A stretch of DNA of 64,000 nt, from positions 1 to 64,000 of the forward strand of contig JAHKLP010000019.1 in NCBI GenBank assembly GCA_020855015.1. Direction: 5' to 3'. Made by a program: the position numbers and the translations under genes. Source of the stretch: Methanobacterium sp. (GTDB taxonomy: Archaea; Methanobacteriota; Methanobacteria; Methanobacteriales; Methanobacteriaceae). Below the pieces are notes generated by a model, which was not told the origin of the DNA, did no database searches, and saw only the letters and a list, made by a program, of their open reading frames with translations. This document shows positions 1-8,699 of the stretch, in pieces (position 1 is the stretch's first letter; each line of letters begins with the position of its first letter).

Positions 1-738
1 ATGACACAAATAAATGATGCCGTGCATAGTCTTAATCTTCCCAACAACATGTCTCAAAGTCTCGCCGATACAATAAGATCAGGAATTACCCAATTTATTT
101 CATATGTTGCCACGTTATTAGTTGCCATACTAAGTTCATTACCAGCAATCGCAGCCCAGGTTTTGATATTAATTTTTTCAATCTTCTATTTTGCAAGAGA
201 TGGAGATAAAGTAATTAAATACATAAAAGACATCATTCCAGATAAGGATAAGGATTTCTACCAACAGATATTTGATGGTGCTGATGATGTTTTAAAAAGT
301 ATTATTGTGGGCAATGTCATCCCTGCAGTAATCCTGGGAGTACTCTCCGGAATCGTGTATTATTTCCTCGGATATCCATACGCACTGTTATTAGCGATTA
401 TAAGTGGTATAGCAATGTTTATACCCATTATTGGCCCATGGATTGTTTATGGAATCATTGGAATTTACAGTATTCTTATTGGTAACACTTTGCAGGGTGT
501 ATTGGTTTTTATATTAGGTTGGATTATTGAAACAGGCACAGACTTTTATATTAGGCCCAGAATCGCAGCTCAATACTCTAAAATCCATCCACTGGTATTT
601 TTATTAGGATTTATTTATGGTGCGGTAACAATGGGCATTCCCGGGCTTTTTATTGGGCCATTGATACTGGGAATCACGTATGCAGCCTACAAAGTTTATA
701 GAAAAGAGAAGTTCAAGTCCAAAGAAAGCACCAGTTAA
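1..738 (+). CDS. AI-2E family transporter/permease, 5' end outside window
   Basis: Multi-spanning membrane protein of the AI-2E/PerM permease family (PF01594). The visible 245 residues hold at least six hydrophobic segments, a central soluble patch (about residues 65-100, rich in D and K) and the family's C-terminal region with [19 protein letters not shown] and a [10 protein letters not shown] loop. Family members are usually 330-360 residues and the reading frame begins exactly at base 1, so the N-terminal membrane segments almost certainly lie upstream and the ATG at 1 is probably internal. The substrate cannot be told; members include exporters and Na+/H+ antiporters. The next gene follows 90 bp later on the same strand. 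Confidence 0.85.
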   Translation: MTQINDAVHSLNLPNNMSQSLADTIRSGITQFISYVATLLVAILSSLPAIAAQVLILIFSIFYFARDGDKVIKYIKDIIPDKDKDFYQQIFDGADDVLKSIIVGNVIPAVILGVLSGIVYYFLGYPYALLLAIISGIAMFIPIIGPWIVYGIIGIYSILIGNTLQGVLVFILGWIIETGTDFYIRPRIAAQYSKIHPLVFLLGFIYGAVTMGIPGLFIGPLILGITYAAYKVYRKEKFKSKESTS

Positions 739-828
739 TGTTCAAGATAAGATTTTAATTAATAAAATAAACAAGTTAAAGTTTTGAATAATGGGTGTAG
801 TGATATTTTAATGTTGAGCTGATGCTAA

Positions 829-1536
829 ATGGGAATATACACCTTATCCTTAAAAAACATACGACGAAACAAATTAAGAAACCTTTCCACTATTTTAAGA
901 ATCTCCCTGGGAGTTATAATTCTTTTCATTCTTGTAAGCTCTGGTTTGGGAATAAACAGTTTCATTGAAAAGTCAGGGACATCCAACGGGAAAATATTAA
1001 CTAGCTCCCAGCCAAACCAAGATACTAACACCGATAACCAAACCAATATTGTAACTTCGACCGTGAACTATTTAAATTCAGTTTTTGGGAGTCAAATCAC
1101 AGAAAATCAACTTTTTATTCGCTTAGAAGATTTTTTTATAAATTTAGTATATGTTCTTGATGGTTTGGCCAGTGTCGCATTATTAGTTGGTGTTATGGGG
1201 ATTATGAATACCATGGGCTTCAACCTATCGGAAAGAACACGAGAAATAGGTATTCTCAAATCGATGGGATTTACTCAAAAACAAATACTTCTGACATGTA
1301 CCCTTGAAGCAGGAATATTAGGATTTATTGGTTCTATTATTGGCGTTATAATCGGATCAATTAGTATATGGGCTATTTCTACATTTTTAGATCCTGGATT
1401 GTTTACATTCATCCTTCCCTTCTGGTTAATACCAGGCACCATCTTTATAACCACCCTCCTAAGCCTCATCTTAGGAATGTATCCAGCATGGTTTACATCA
1501 AATATAGACGCTGTTGAAGCTTTACGCTATGGTTAA
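829..1536 (+). CDS. FtsX/MacB-like ABC transporter permease, shortened
   Basis: Integral membrane permease of the MacB/LolC type (FtsX domain, PF02687). Residues 1-40 form an amphipathic start (SLKNIRRNKLRNLSTILRIS) and first membrane helix. Three more helices follow from about residue 105, with the conserved SERTREIGILKSMGFT loop and the closing P.....DAVEALRYG motif. Only about 60 residues separate helix 1 from helix 2, where a MacB periplasmic domain normally has 150-200, so the extracytoplasmic domain looks deleted. No ABC ATPase lies beside it in the window. It could be a degenerate copy or a minimal permease working with an ATPase encoded elsewhere. Confidence 0.8.
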   Translation: MGIYTLSLKNIRRNKLRNLSTILRISLGVIILFILVSSGLGINSFIEKSGTSNGKILTSSQPNQDTNTDNQTNIVTSTVNYLNSVFGSQITENQLFIRLEDFFINLVYVLDGLASVALLVGVMGIMNTMGFNLSERTREIGILKSMGFTQKQILLTCTLEAGILGFIGSIIGVIIGSISIWAISTFLDPGLFTFILPFWLIPGTIFITTLLSLILGMYPAWFTSNIDAVEALRYG

Positions 1537-1683
1537 TGTTAATTGTCATTAATGAATCATTAAATTATGAAATATGGTAAATCTTAAATATCTGAAAAAA
1601 AATGTCTTGTAAATTAACCTATAAAAATATTAAATGGGCAAACATAATATAATTAAGAATTTAAGATGTATTGGAGGGAAACG

Positions 1684-1839
1684 ATGAATAACAAAATAAA
1701 TGGAATAGTAATGTTGGCTTTAGGTGTCCTACTGGCTATAATCTACTTTGCTATGCCCACATTTTTAATGTATACTTACTGGCTTGCTGTTGTAATACTG
1801 ATTATATATGGAATATACCTTTACCAGAAAAAGGGATAG
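1684..1839 (+). CDS. Small membrane protein, 51 aa
   Basis: Short gene with a strong ribosome binding site (GGAGGG at 1673-1678) before the ATG. It encodes 51 residues with two hydrophobic segments, starting MNNKINGIVMLALGV and ending YGIYLYQKKG. It resembles the convergent 52-residue protein at 1913-2071: both have N...NG near the start, P followed by aromatic residues in the middle, YW(L/I)AV, and YG(I/L)YLY at the end. No function is recognised. The stop codon lies inside a terminator stem shared with the convergent gene. Confidence 0.7.
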   Translation: MNNKINGIVMLALGVLLAIIYFAMPTFLMYTYWLAVVILIIYGIYLYQKKG

Positions 1840-1857
1840 GCAATTCATAACCTATCC
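1834..1857. terminator. Bidirectional terminator hairpin between convergent small genes
   Basis: Perfect 7-bp inverted repeat GGATAGG / CCTATCC with a 10-nt loop, followed on the plus strand by TATTTTATTTA. The left arm overlaps the stop codon of the 51-residue gene. The position between two convergent genes fits a terminator. Archaeal termination mainly needs U-rich RNA, so the hairpin may also protect the 3' end. Confidence 0.55.
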
Positions 1858-1912
1858 TATTTTATTTAAAGATAATTGGGCTTCTTAAAAGAGTAAAATT
1901 TTGTCAAAACAT

Positions 1913-2071
1913 TTAAGATTTGACAAAGTAGAGATAAAGACCATATGCCAATATTAGGGCTACTGCTATCCAGTAAATCCAGTATACCCAGTTAGGAACT
2001 GCTATAATCAATATCGCAAGAACAATGGCCAGGATCATTATTAAAAGACCATTAGTTTTTTCGTTTAACAT
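1913..2071 (-). CDS. Small membrane protein, 52 aa, paralog of the 1684 gene
   Basis: The ATG at 2071 is preceded on the minus strand by GGGGTGA, a good ribosome binding site. The 52-residue product starts MLNEKTNGLLIMILAI and ends LAYGLYLYFVKS, with two hydrophobic segments separated by VPNWVYW. It aligns end to end with the 51-residue neighbour, so the two are probably a divergent gene duplication now arranged tail to tail. Function unknown; it is most likely a small cytoplasmic-membrane protein. Confidence 0.65.
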   Translation of the reverse strand: MLNEKTNGLLIMILAIVLAILIIAVPNWVYWIYWIAVALILAYGLYLYFVKS

Positions 2072-2826
2072 TATTTCACCCCAAATATAATCTTAATTGA
2101 CCTGTATAGCTCTTTATTAATATTTTTATTTTCTTATCTATATTTTTTTTGATTGTGATAAAAAATGGGAAAATTTACAAATCAGAGCTATTATAAAACC
2201 TATTTAAAGAAATATACCTATTAAAGACTTAAATAAGAAATTTATAATACAAAACCCCTTATCTAGGCAATGTTGAATCTGCATTTTATCATAAACAATT
2301 AATTCTTGTTTTTTTAATGGTTCAGTAAAATAACGCCCTAATGGTGACTAGCTGATTTGAAGAAATTAATATGTGGACGGCGTGGAAAAGTTCATATGAA
2401 TCGATTTATGCATTTTGAGTCCAATTTGGTGAAGCATCAGGATGTGTAGGGGTGACAGTAACGGATTTATTTTGATGATTCAATTATCAAAATAGAGTTG
2501 AATGTTTGGCCCCATATATCCATATTTATCTATGATATTTTGAGGGTTTACTAATGTCCCTACCAGATCGATGATGCATCGGAGTCACCTAATCAACATC
2601 CCATAAGAAAATTGACATTATACTTCACATGATCCCCCCTCTATCCCCATTGAATTAATAGTGAAAAGTAATTAATGTAATTTTTACCAGGATTTTTGAG
2701 TTGGTTTAAAAAAATAGCTCTAAGGAGATTGAATAGAAAAATATAATTCAATCAAACCCAATCTAGTAAAATAAAATTAGAACTTTCTATCTACAATTTT
2801 TATAATATAATTGTATTTCATAAAAT
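2072..2826. other. Gene-free region, ~750 bp
   Basis: No convincing ORF, tRNA or known RNA was found on either strand. The middle (about 2330-2650) is less AT-rich than its flanks and shows structure: a 9-bp inverted repeat at 2468-2494 and a short CGATG/CATCG stem near 2571-2583. A 30-codon open stretch at about 2356-2448 has no ribosome binding site. It could hold an unannotated structured RNA or a decayed gene; the sequence alone does not decide. Confidence 0.5.
2468..2494. repeat. 9-bp inverted repeat in gene-free region
   Basis: TATTTTGAT and ATCAAAATA flank the 9-nt loop GATTCAATT, giving a perfect 9-bp stem. It lies about 330 bp downstream (minus-strand sense) of the YbjQ membrane gene and about 400 bp upstream of the small membrane gene at 2071. 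Its role is unknown: part of a structured RNA, a terminator for the 2827-3645 gene, or chance in AT-rich DNA. Confidence 0.4.
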
Positions 2827-3645
2827 TTATTCATAAATTACAGCAGTTCCAGTAGCGGTTACAATAATAGCATCGCCTTTTAATCCTCCAACAGAATTAT
2901 AGTCAACTAAAACCTCAATTACAGTATTAGCGCCGATTATATGGGCATTTTCCAACATTCGAACTATAGCTGTGTTTCTAGCTTCATCCAGATTCATCTC
3001 ATCTAATTGGAGCTTCTTAGTGAGTTTGGAAATCCCTTCAGAGTTTTCCTTGACTATTGCCTCCCCAATTACCAAACCAATATGTTTAGTAATCTTACCC
3101 CCATCCATATGGGGAATAGACACAATAGGAACCTCTAAATTATCTATTAAATTTTCTACTGGGTATTCAGGAATCTCTTCAACATCAGATTCAGGAGTTC
3201 TTTTACTAATTTTATCAATAGCTTTCGAGAGTAAATTACCTAAATATCCAATAATATACGTTAAAATGCCTAAAAAAACCACAAATAGGACATAATTTAT
3301 TAGAATGGGAAATGCTGCCTGAATCATCAATGCCAGACCACCCAAAGTGAAGAAATTCAAAACAATGGGATCTTTGGGAAAAAGCCAAGCATATGCATTA
3401 ATTATTATAAATATTAACAGTGCACTGATAGCTCCTGTACTTCTACCATACATTCGACGGGCTATTATTGTTTCAACAAATCCTGCGATTAGTGGTGATA
3501 TTATAAAGGCTATATTAAAACCAAAAATTACTAAATGCCATCTTACACAGATTAGAGCAGATAAAAAACCTACCCCTGTACCTATCAAGATGGCTACGAT
3601 AGCCCACCTTTTTTCTATTAAATAGTATTTTACAGCTGCTAACAA
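2827..3645 (-). CDS. Membrane protein with C-terminal YbjQ (UPF0145) domain
   Basis: 272 residues. The N-terminal ~135 residues contain four or more hydrophobic helices, beginning with a short basic segment. After a linker (residues 140-170, acidic and proline-rich) comes a YbjQ/UPF0145 domain (PF01906), recognisable by [19 protein letters not shown], the conserved helix with [21 protein letters not shown], and the final [16 protein letters not shown] strand. YbjQ domains form pentamers of unknown function, once called heavy-metal-binding. The fusion would place such an assembly at the membrane. The next gene on this strand (3692-4018) encodes the same domain alone, so the two products may co-assemble. 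Confidence 0.8.
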   Translation of the reverse strand: MLAAVKYYLIEKRWAIVAILIGTGVGFLSALICVRWHLVIFGFNIAFIISPLIAGFVETIIARRMYGRSTGAISALLIFIIINAYAWLFPKDPIVLNFFTLGGLALMIQAAFPILINYVLFVVFLGILTYIIGYLGNLLSKAIDKISKRTPESDVEEIPEYPVENLIDNLEVPIVSIPHMDGGKITKHIGLVIGEAIVKENSEGISKLTKKLQLDEMNLDEARNTAIVRMLENAHIIGANTVIEVLVDYNSVGGLKGDAIIVTATGTAVIYE

Positions 3646-3691
3646 TATAATCCCATTCCAATTCCTTTCGTGGCCAAAAAAGATTGAATAT

Positions 3692-4018
3692 TTATTCTTG
3701 ATAAGAAATTGCAGTTCCGAATACTGTAACCATTATTGTGTTACCCATTGTCCCCCCTAAGTTATGATAGGCTACACGCGTACCAATTACCGCGTTAGCC
3801 CCCTTATTGGCAGCTTTATCTTTCATACTATTCAAAGCTACTTCTCTAGCCTTTTTAAGCTCTTCTTCATAGGCAGAAGTTCTACCCCCCACCACGTCTC
3901 TGACTCCAGAGAACAGATCTTTGTAAACATTTGCCCCCAACAGAGACTCACCAGTTACTAAACCATAATATTCATTAATCTTCTTTCCCTCTATTGTAGG
4001 GGTGGTTAAAATAAGCAT
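3692..4018 (-). CDS. YbjQ family protein (UPF0145)
   Basis: Stand-alone YbjQ domain of 108 residues: N-terminal [23 protein letters not shown], the helix with [20 protein letters not shown] and the closing [15 protein letters not shown] strand. The open frame extends to 4111, but the ATG at 4018 is preferred because GGAGG sits 7 nt before it and the resulting length matches the family; the extra 31 residues are poorly conserved-looking and basic. It lies 46 bp upstream (transcriptionally) of the membrane-fused YbjQ gene and is probably co-transcribed with it. Biochemical role unknown. Confidence 0.85.
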   Translation of the reverse strand: MLILTTPTIEGKKINEYYGLVTGESLLGANVYKDLFSGVRDVVGGRTSAYEEELKKAREVALNSMKDKAANKGANAVIGTRVAYHNLGGTMGNTIMVTVFGTAISYQE

Positions 4019-4313
4019 GAAAAAACCTCCGGAGTAATCTATCTTTAATCTAGATATTTTTTTATCTTTTATAGTATTTGAGCTAAGTGGTTTAACATTA
4101 TTATTTACCATAATCCTCTAATAAACATCAAATTTATTATAATCGAAAAACAAGAATATTAAGTGTAGCCATAGGATGAAATTCCATCTGAAAAGATGAT
4201 AAAAAAATCGATTCATTAATCATTATTCAACTGGATTCAATTAAATCAAAAATAATTCAATGACTATGGCTCAAAATAGGCCTATTATTTAACATCATTC
4301 TGAGGTTGTTTCA

Positions 4314-4790
4314 ATGAAAAACATGATAGTGGGGATTATTGCAATAATTGTAGCTGTTATTATGATTGCCGCACCAGTAGTGGGGTTAGCCACTATAGGA
4401 CTAATTTCTGGAGTTTTAATATTGGGAATGGGAGTTTGGTTAGTTATTTTAGGATTCAGTGAAAGAACTTCCAATGATCTATGGTTATTCCCATTATTAG
4501 TGGGATTAGTGGGAGTTATAATGGGTTTAATATTCCTGTTCAATGCATCATGGATAATTAACTTAGGTTTCTGGGCATATATGATAACCGGGGGATTACT
4601 CCTTGTTAATGGATTCATAGCCCTATTTGTCGGAGAAAAACAGGAAATTAAAATATATGCAGGAATATTCGGCTTAGTATTTGGATTTCTCTTTATAATA
4701 ATTGGCTATTACAATATAGACCCTAAAATTTTAGGATTAGTAATTGGAATCGGGTTGCTTATATTTGGAATACTCAATATTCGAGAATGA
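4314..4790 (+). CDS. DUF308/HdeD-like membrane protein
   Basis: 158 residues, almost all hydrophobic, forming about six short glycine-rich transmembrane helices in three pairs, as in the HdeD/DUF308 family (PF03729). Charged residues are limited to short loops (SERTSNDL, GEKQEIK) and the C-terminal NIRE. HdeD is linked to acid resistance in enterobacteria; the role in methanogens is unknown. The gene is convergent with the zinc-ribbon gene at 4823. Confidence 0.75.
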   Translation: MKNMIVGIIAIIVAVIMIAAPVVGLATIGLISGVLILGMGVWLVILGFSERTSNDLWLFPLLVGLVGVIMGLIFLFNASWIINLGFWAYMITGGLLLVNGFIALFVGEKQEIKIYAGIFGLVFGFLFIIIGYYNIDPKILGLVIGIGLLIFGILNIRE

Positions 4791-4822
4791 AATAAAAAAA
4801 ATAGTAGTATTGGGGTTAAATC

Positions 4823-5023
4823 TTATAATCCGATTTTGTCCCTTACCATGAAAAATAGCCAGACCAGTAAGAACACCGCAAAAAGTATGTATAACATTTT
4901 CCGGGTTTTCTGAACTTTCTGCTGATTTAAACGGGCTGTTTCTTCACATTTAGGAGAACAAAACTTCTCACTCAGGGGTATAGGTGTCCCACACATAGGA
5001 CAGTGTTTGTGCTGTTCGATCAT
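4823..5023 (-). CDS. DUF2116-type zinc-ribbon membrane protein, 66 aa
   Basis: Short protein with an N-terminal treble-clef/zinc-ribbon: HKHCPMCG at residues 5-12 and FCSPKCEE around 27-34, supplying four cysteines. A basic stretch ([12 protein letters not shown]) and one C-terminal transmembrane helix (about residues 43-60) follow. This matches the archaeal DUF2116 family. A GAGGTAATTTTA ribosome binding region precedes the ATG. Probable tail-anchored protein of unknown function. Confidence 0.8.
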   Translation of the reverse strand: MIEQHKHCPMCGTPIPLSEKFCSPKCEETARLNQQKVQKTRKMLYILFAVFLLVWLFFMVRDKIGL

Positions 5024-5125
5024 TAAAATTACCTCTTTTTATATTTTTTTGGACCATATTCTGCTTAATTTAAATATAATCCCAATTTTTATTTTTAGAA
5101 TCATAAAATGGAATCAAATAAGTAA

Positions 5126-5803
5126 TTATGGATTTGGAATAATTAAGGTGCCGATTTTTTTATTCATGGCTTTTTCCAAGTTTTCTGGGTGTTCACCATT
5201 TAATATAACTGTTTTTATCCTGGAACGACCTATAATTTGTATAGCAGTTTTATCCAGGAACTCATAAGTACCTGCCTTCATCTCCTTATCAGACAACATC
5301 TCCATCATATCGTGAGGTGTAATTTCTTCTATCATTTGAGCATCTGGATATTTATTGGGATCTTTATCATATAATCCATCTACCGATGTGGCATTTAACA
5401 GCAATTCCGCACCTACAAATTCGGCCAGAATACTCCCCACGGCGTCAGTACTGTGTGCCGGTTCTGTTCCACCCATAACTACAATTTTACCTGATGTGGA
5501 AAACTCAAGAGCTTGACTGAAGTTTTGGGGTACTTTTGGGTAAGCATCTCCTCCCAGGGCTGTTATGAGTAGACGTGCGTTAAGTCGTGTTACCTCAATA
5601 CCAATATCATCACAAAGGGCTTCTGAGGCTCCCAGATCTCTGGCTATGCCAATGTAGTCCCTTGCAGTTCTACCTCCCCCCACAACCACCATGATCTGGT
5701 GTTCTGCTGCCATATCCCCTAAAACTGTAGCATAATCCTGAAATTTTTTGTAATTATGGTCTTTGATTATTATTGATCCACCAATTGTGATCACTATTCG
5801 CAT
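5126..5803 (-). CDS. pyrH: UMP kinase (archaeal type)
   Basis: Amino-acid-kinase-fold enzyme converting UMP to UDP with ATP, in pyrimidine nucleotide synthesis. The 225-residue length is that of archaeal UMP kinases. Visible motifs: N-terminal VITIGGSII, the glycine-rich [20 protein letters not shown], the UMP-binding [13 protein letters not shown], and the ATP-site [14 protein letters not shown], ending in a basic NKKIGTLI tail. It stands alone, divergent from the phosphotransferase gene starting at 5944, with about 140 bp of AT-rich DNA between. Confidence 0.93.
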   Translation of the reverse strand: MRIVITIGGSIIIKDHNYKKFQDYATVLGDMAAEHQIMVVVGGGRTARDYIGIARDLGASEALCDDIGIEVTRLNARLLITALGGDAYPKVPQNFSQALEFSTSGKIVVMGGTEPAHSTDAVGSILAEFVGAELLLNATSVDGLYDKDPNKYPDAQMIEEITPHDMMEMLSDKEMKAGTYEFLDKTAIQIIGRSRIKTVILNGEHPENLEKAMNKKIGTLIIPNP

Positions 5804-5943
5804 CTCATCACCAAATTTAATGTAAGTCTGATATAATATATAATTTTAAAAAAATCATCATACTGTTTTATATTCTACTTATTCAAAAACAAATACAAAA
5901 TTAAACTGATTTTGTAAATATAATACATATCAATACGCTGATT

Positions 5944-8673
5944 ATGAATGTGGGTAATGATAATATGGCAGATGGGAGAGAATATACGATATATCTTGAT
6001 GGAAAAGACTTATCCCTGGAAAAAATTGGAGGTAAAGCAAATAATCTAGGCAAAATGATTTCTGCTGGTTTTAATATTCCACCAGCTTTTGTTGTTTCTG
6101 TAGATGCATATGATTTTTTTATTAAAAAAGAATTGAAAAAGAGAATATCCAAAATTCTTAATTCCATTGATTTTAACAATGATAAGTCTATTTCAAGTGG
6201 ATGTTCTTCCATTCGTAACATAATAACATCCGAAGAACTACCTCGAAACCTTTTTTTAGATATTTCAGGGAGAATAGAAAACCTTCCTGATGGATATTAT
6301 GCTGTGAGATCATCAGCAGTGGCCGAAGATCTTGAGGATGCCAGTTTTGCAGGGCAACTTGACAGTTTTCTTAATATTAAAAAAGAAAATATCCTTGAAA
6401 ACATCATAAAATGTTGGGCATCCTACTGGAATAGTCATGCTGTGAAATACAGGCATGATTCCTCCATAGGACATTTAGACAGCGAATTAGCAGCTACAGG
6501 AATAGCGGTAATTGTCCAGAAAATGGTGGACGCTGATATCAGCGGAGTTACCTTCACTGCTAACCCAGTTAATGGAAGCAATGAGATTGTAATTGAGTCC
6601 ACATGGGGTCTTGGTGAAGCTATAGCCTCAGGACTAGTGACTCCAGACATATTTGTTCTAAACCGAGAGGGGAACATAATCGAAAAAACAATTAAAACAA
6701 AAAAGAAAGGATATTTTCGTAAAGATGATGCCAACACTCTGGTCACGATTAATGAAGAAGATAGGAAAAGACCAAGCCTAAATCATGCCCTTCTTAAAGA
6801 ATTATTCAAAATGGGATTAGAACTTGAAAAATATTTTGATGGAGCTCAGGATATTGAATGGGCCATAGAATGCGATAAAGAGGATCAAAAATTTGATGAG
6901 ATCAGCATTTCGAATATTTACATCCTCCAATCGAGACCTGTGACCACTTTAACCGATGAAAGAGAGAAAGATGACATTTTATGGACCAGAGCTTATGGTG
7001 ATGAGTACTGGGCAGATGCAACAACTCCTCTCTTCTATGATGTTATGGGTAAAATGCTCACGGATTATGTTAATCATGAAGGTGCCCGAATAATGGGCTA
7101 TAGCGAGATAACTGACTCAAAACTGTTAAAACTTCATAAATCAAGGGTTTACTTCAATAGTTGGGTTTTAGAAAAAGCTTTCTCATATTACCCGAAATTT
7201 GCAAGGTCACAGGAATTGTTGAACTATTTCCCCCTGGAAGATCAGGAAAGAATATCTCAATATCCATCCATATTACATAAAACATTGCTTTCACAGATTT
7301 TAGTGGCCATTCGAGACCCGGATGGTATGATGAACCGAACAGATAAGGCTTACCGGAAATGGGCCAAAGGATTCATGGAAAAATGTGAATCATTCGATGA
7401 AACTGATTTAGGATCATTAAGTGACAGGGAACTCCTATCACTGTATGATGATATTGAAAAATCAGGAATCAAACATTATCAACTTATAAGATATGGGATG
7501 GTTTCTCATTCCATTGCCACCAACCTGATGATAAAGAATTGGCTCTTAAAATGGCTGGATGATAAGGATGGATCCCTCTACGCTGGCCTAATTTCAGGAT
7601 TAGACGATAATAAAACCGTGCAAATGAATATCAGACTTTCTGATCTGGCTAAAATCCTGAGAGAAGATAATATTTTATTTTCAAAAATGGATTCTGTTAA
7701 TTATAACAGTTCAATAACTGAATCCGAAGTTGATAGGTTAATTGATTCCAATCATAATTTTAAAAAAGCTTTTGATTTGTTCATAACTGATTATGGGCAT
7801 AGATCAAATACGCGCGAGATTTTATATCCCCGCTGGAGAGAAGACAAAGCGTACGTATTGAGTGTTGTTAAATTATTGTCCTCTTCCGATTTAGACTTGA
7901 GAAAAAAAGAATTTGAGAGTCGTGAAAATAGACTTAAAATTGAAAAAGAAGTTTCAAGCAGAATAAAAAAACAGATGGGCGGATTTTTCAAAGAAAAAAT
8001 ATTCAAAATTGTCCTTGGTCTGGCTCAGACTTATCTAACCTTCAGAGAAAATCAGCGATTTTACTTGGATCACTTGCTTTTCCGTCAGAGACTGATGTTA
8101 CGTGAGATGGGAAGGAGATTATATAAATATAATATTATTGACGAATTAGATGATGTTTTCTTCCTTTATGAAAAAGAATTGATGCGTTTTTTTAATTCAA
8201 TAAAAGAAATAGATGGAAACAATTCAATTGAGTATAGAAATAAGATTTCTGAGAGGAAAAAAGAGTTTCATCGATATAAATCTTCACTTCCACCAAAATT
8301 TATCAGAAACGGGATTGAATTTGATGATACTGTGATGGAATATGATAAAAATGCAATTTATGGCGCAGCAGCAAGTCCAGGGACATTTAGTGGCGTGGCT
8401 AGAGTTGTTGAATCTATTGGAGAATTATCACACTTAAAAGAGAATGAAATCTTGATAACCAGTAACACAGACCCTGCTTGGACTGCAGTGTTCTCTAAGA
8501 TAGGCGGTCTTGTCACAGAAACTGGGGGAATATTATCCCATGGTGCTGTGATTTCCCGTGAATACAGGATTCCGGCAGTAACTGCTGTTAAAGGAGCAAC
8601 TTCAATCTTTAAGACTGGGGAAGAGTTAGTGGTGGATGGTAATGAAGGAGTTGTGTTTAAAAAGGAAAAATGA
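5944..8673 (+). CDS. PEP synthase-related phosphotransferase, rifampicin-phosphotransferase-like architecture
   Basis: 909 residues. N-terminal PPDK_N ATP-grasp domain (about 15-330): KIGGKANNLGKMISAGFNIP, the YYAVRSSAVAEDLEDASFAGQ loop, QKMVDADISGVTFTANP and ESTWGLGEAIASG. A helical middle domain (about 340-780) resembles no PEP synthase region I know. The phosphohistidine swivel domain is at the very C-terminus, with TETGGILSHGAVISRE placing the catalytic His near residue 866. The C-terminal PEP/pyruvate TIM barrel of true PEP synthase is absent. This order (ATP-grasp, substrate domain, His domain) is that of rifampicin phosphotransferase-type dikinases. The natural acceptor is unknown. The start may be the ATG at 5965. 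The next gene follows after 26 bp and is probably co-transcribed. Confidence 0.8.
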   Translation: MNVGNDNMADGREYTIYLDGKDLSLEKIGGKANNLGKMISAGFNIPPAFVVSVDAYDFFIKKELKKRISKILNSIDFNNDKSISSGCSSIRNIITSEELPRNLFLDISGRIENLPDGYYAVRSSAVAEDLEDASFAGQLDSFLNIKKENILENIIKCWASYWNSHAVKYRHDSSIGHLDSELAATGIAVIVQKMVDADISGVTFTANPVNGSNEIVIESTWGLGEAIASGLVTPDIFVLNREGNIIEKTIKTKKKGYFRKDDANTLVTINEEDRKRPSLNHALLKELFKMGLELEKYFDGAQDIEWAIECDKEDQKFDEISISNIYILQSRPVTTLTDEREKDDILWTRAYGDEYWADATTPLFYDVMGKMLTDYVNHEGARIMGYSEITDSKLLKLHKSRVYFNSWVLEKAFSYYPKFARSQELLNYFPLEDQERISQYPSILHKTLLSQILVAIRDPDGMMNRTDKAYRKWAKGFMEKCESFDETDLGSLSDRELLSLYDDIEKSGIKHYQLIRYGMVSHSIATNLMIKNWLLKWLDDKDGSLYAGLISGLDDNKTVQMNIRLSDLAKILREDNILFSKMDSVNYNSSITESEVDRLIDSNHNFKKAFDLFITDYGHRSNTREILYPRWREDKAYVLSVVKLLSSSDLDLRKKEFESRENRLKIEKEVSSRIKKQMGGFFKEKIFKIVLGLAQTYLTFRENQRFYLDHLLFRQRLMLREMGRRLYKYNIIDELDDVFFLYEKELMRFFNSIKEIDGNNSIEYRNKISERKKEFHRYKSSLPPKFIRNGIEFDDTVMEYDKNAIYGAAASPGTFSGVARVVESIGELSHLKENEILITSNTDPAWTAVFSKIGGLVTETGGILSHGAVISREYRIPAVTAVKGATSIFKTGEELVVDGNEGVVFKKEK

Positions 8674-8699
8674 TATGATGAATTTTGTAAGGGATTATT

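Noticed and set aside
2356..2448. 30-codon frame in the gene-free region
   Set aside because: No ribosome binding site, non-ATG start and no recognisable family; too short to support.
4019..4111. 31-residue N-terminal extension of the YbjQ protein
   Set aside because: The internal ATG at 4018 has a far better ribosome binding site and gives the family length; the extension starts from GAGG with only a 3-nt spacer.
5944..8673. Phosphoenolpyruvate synthase (ppsA)
   Set aside because: The C-terminal PEP/pyruvate barrel is missing and the His domain is at the very end.
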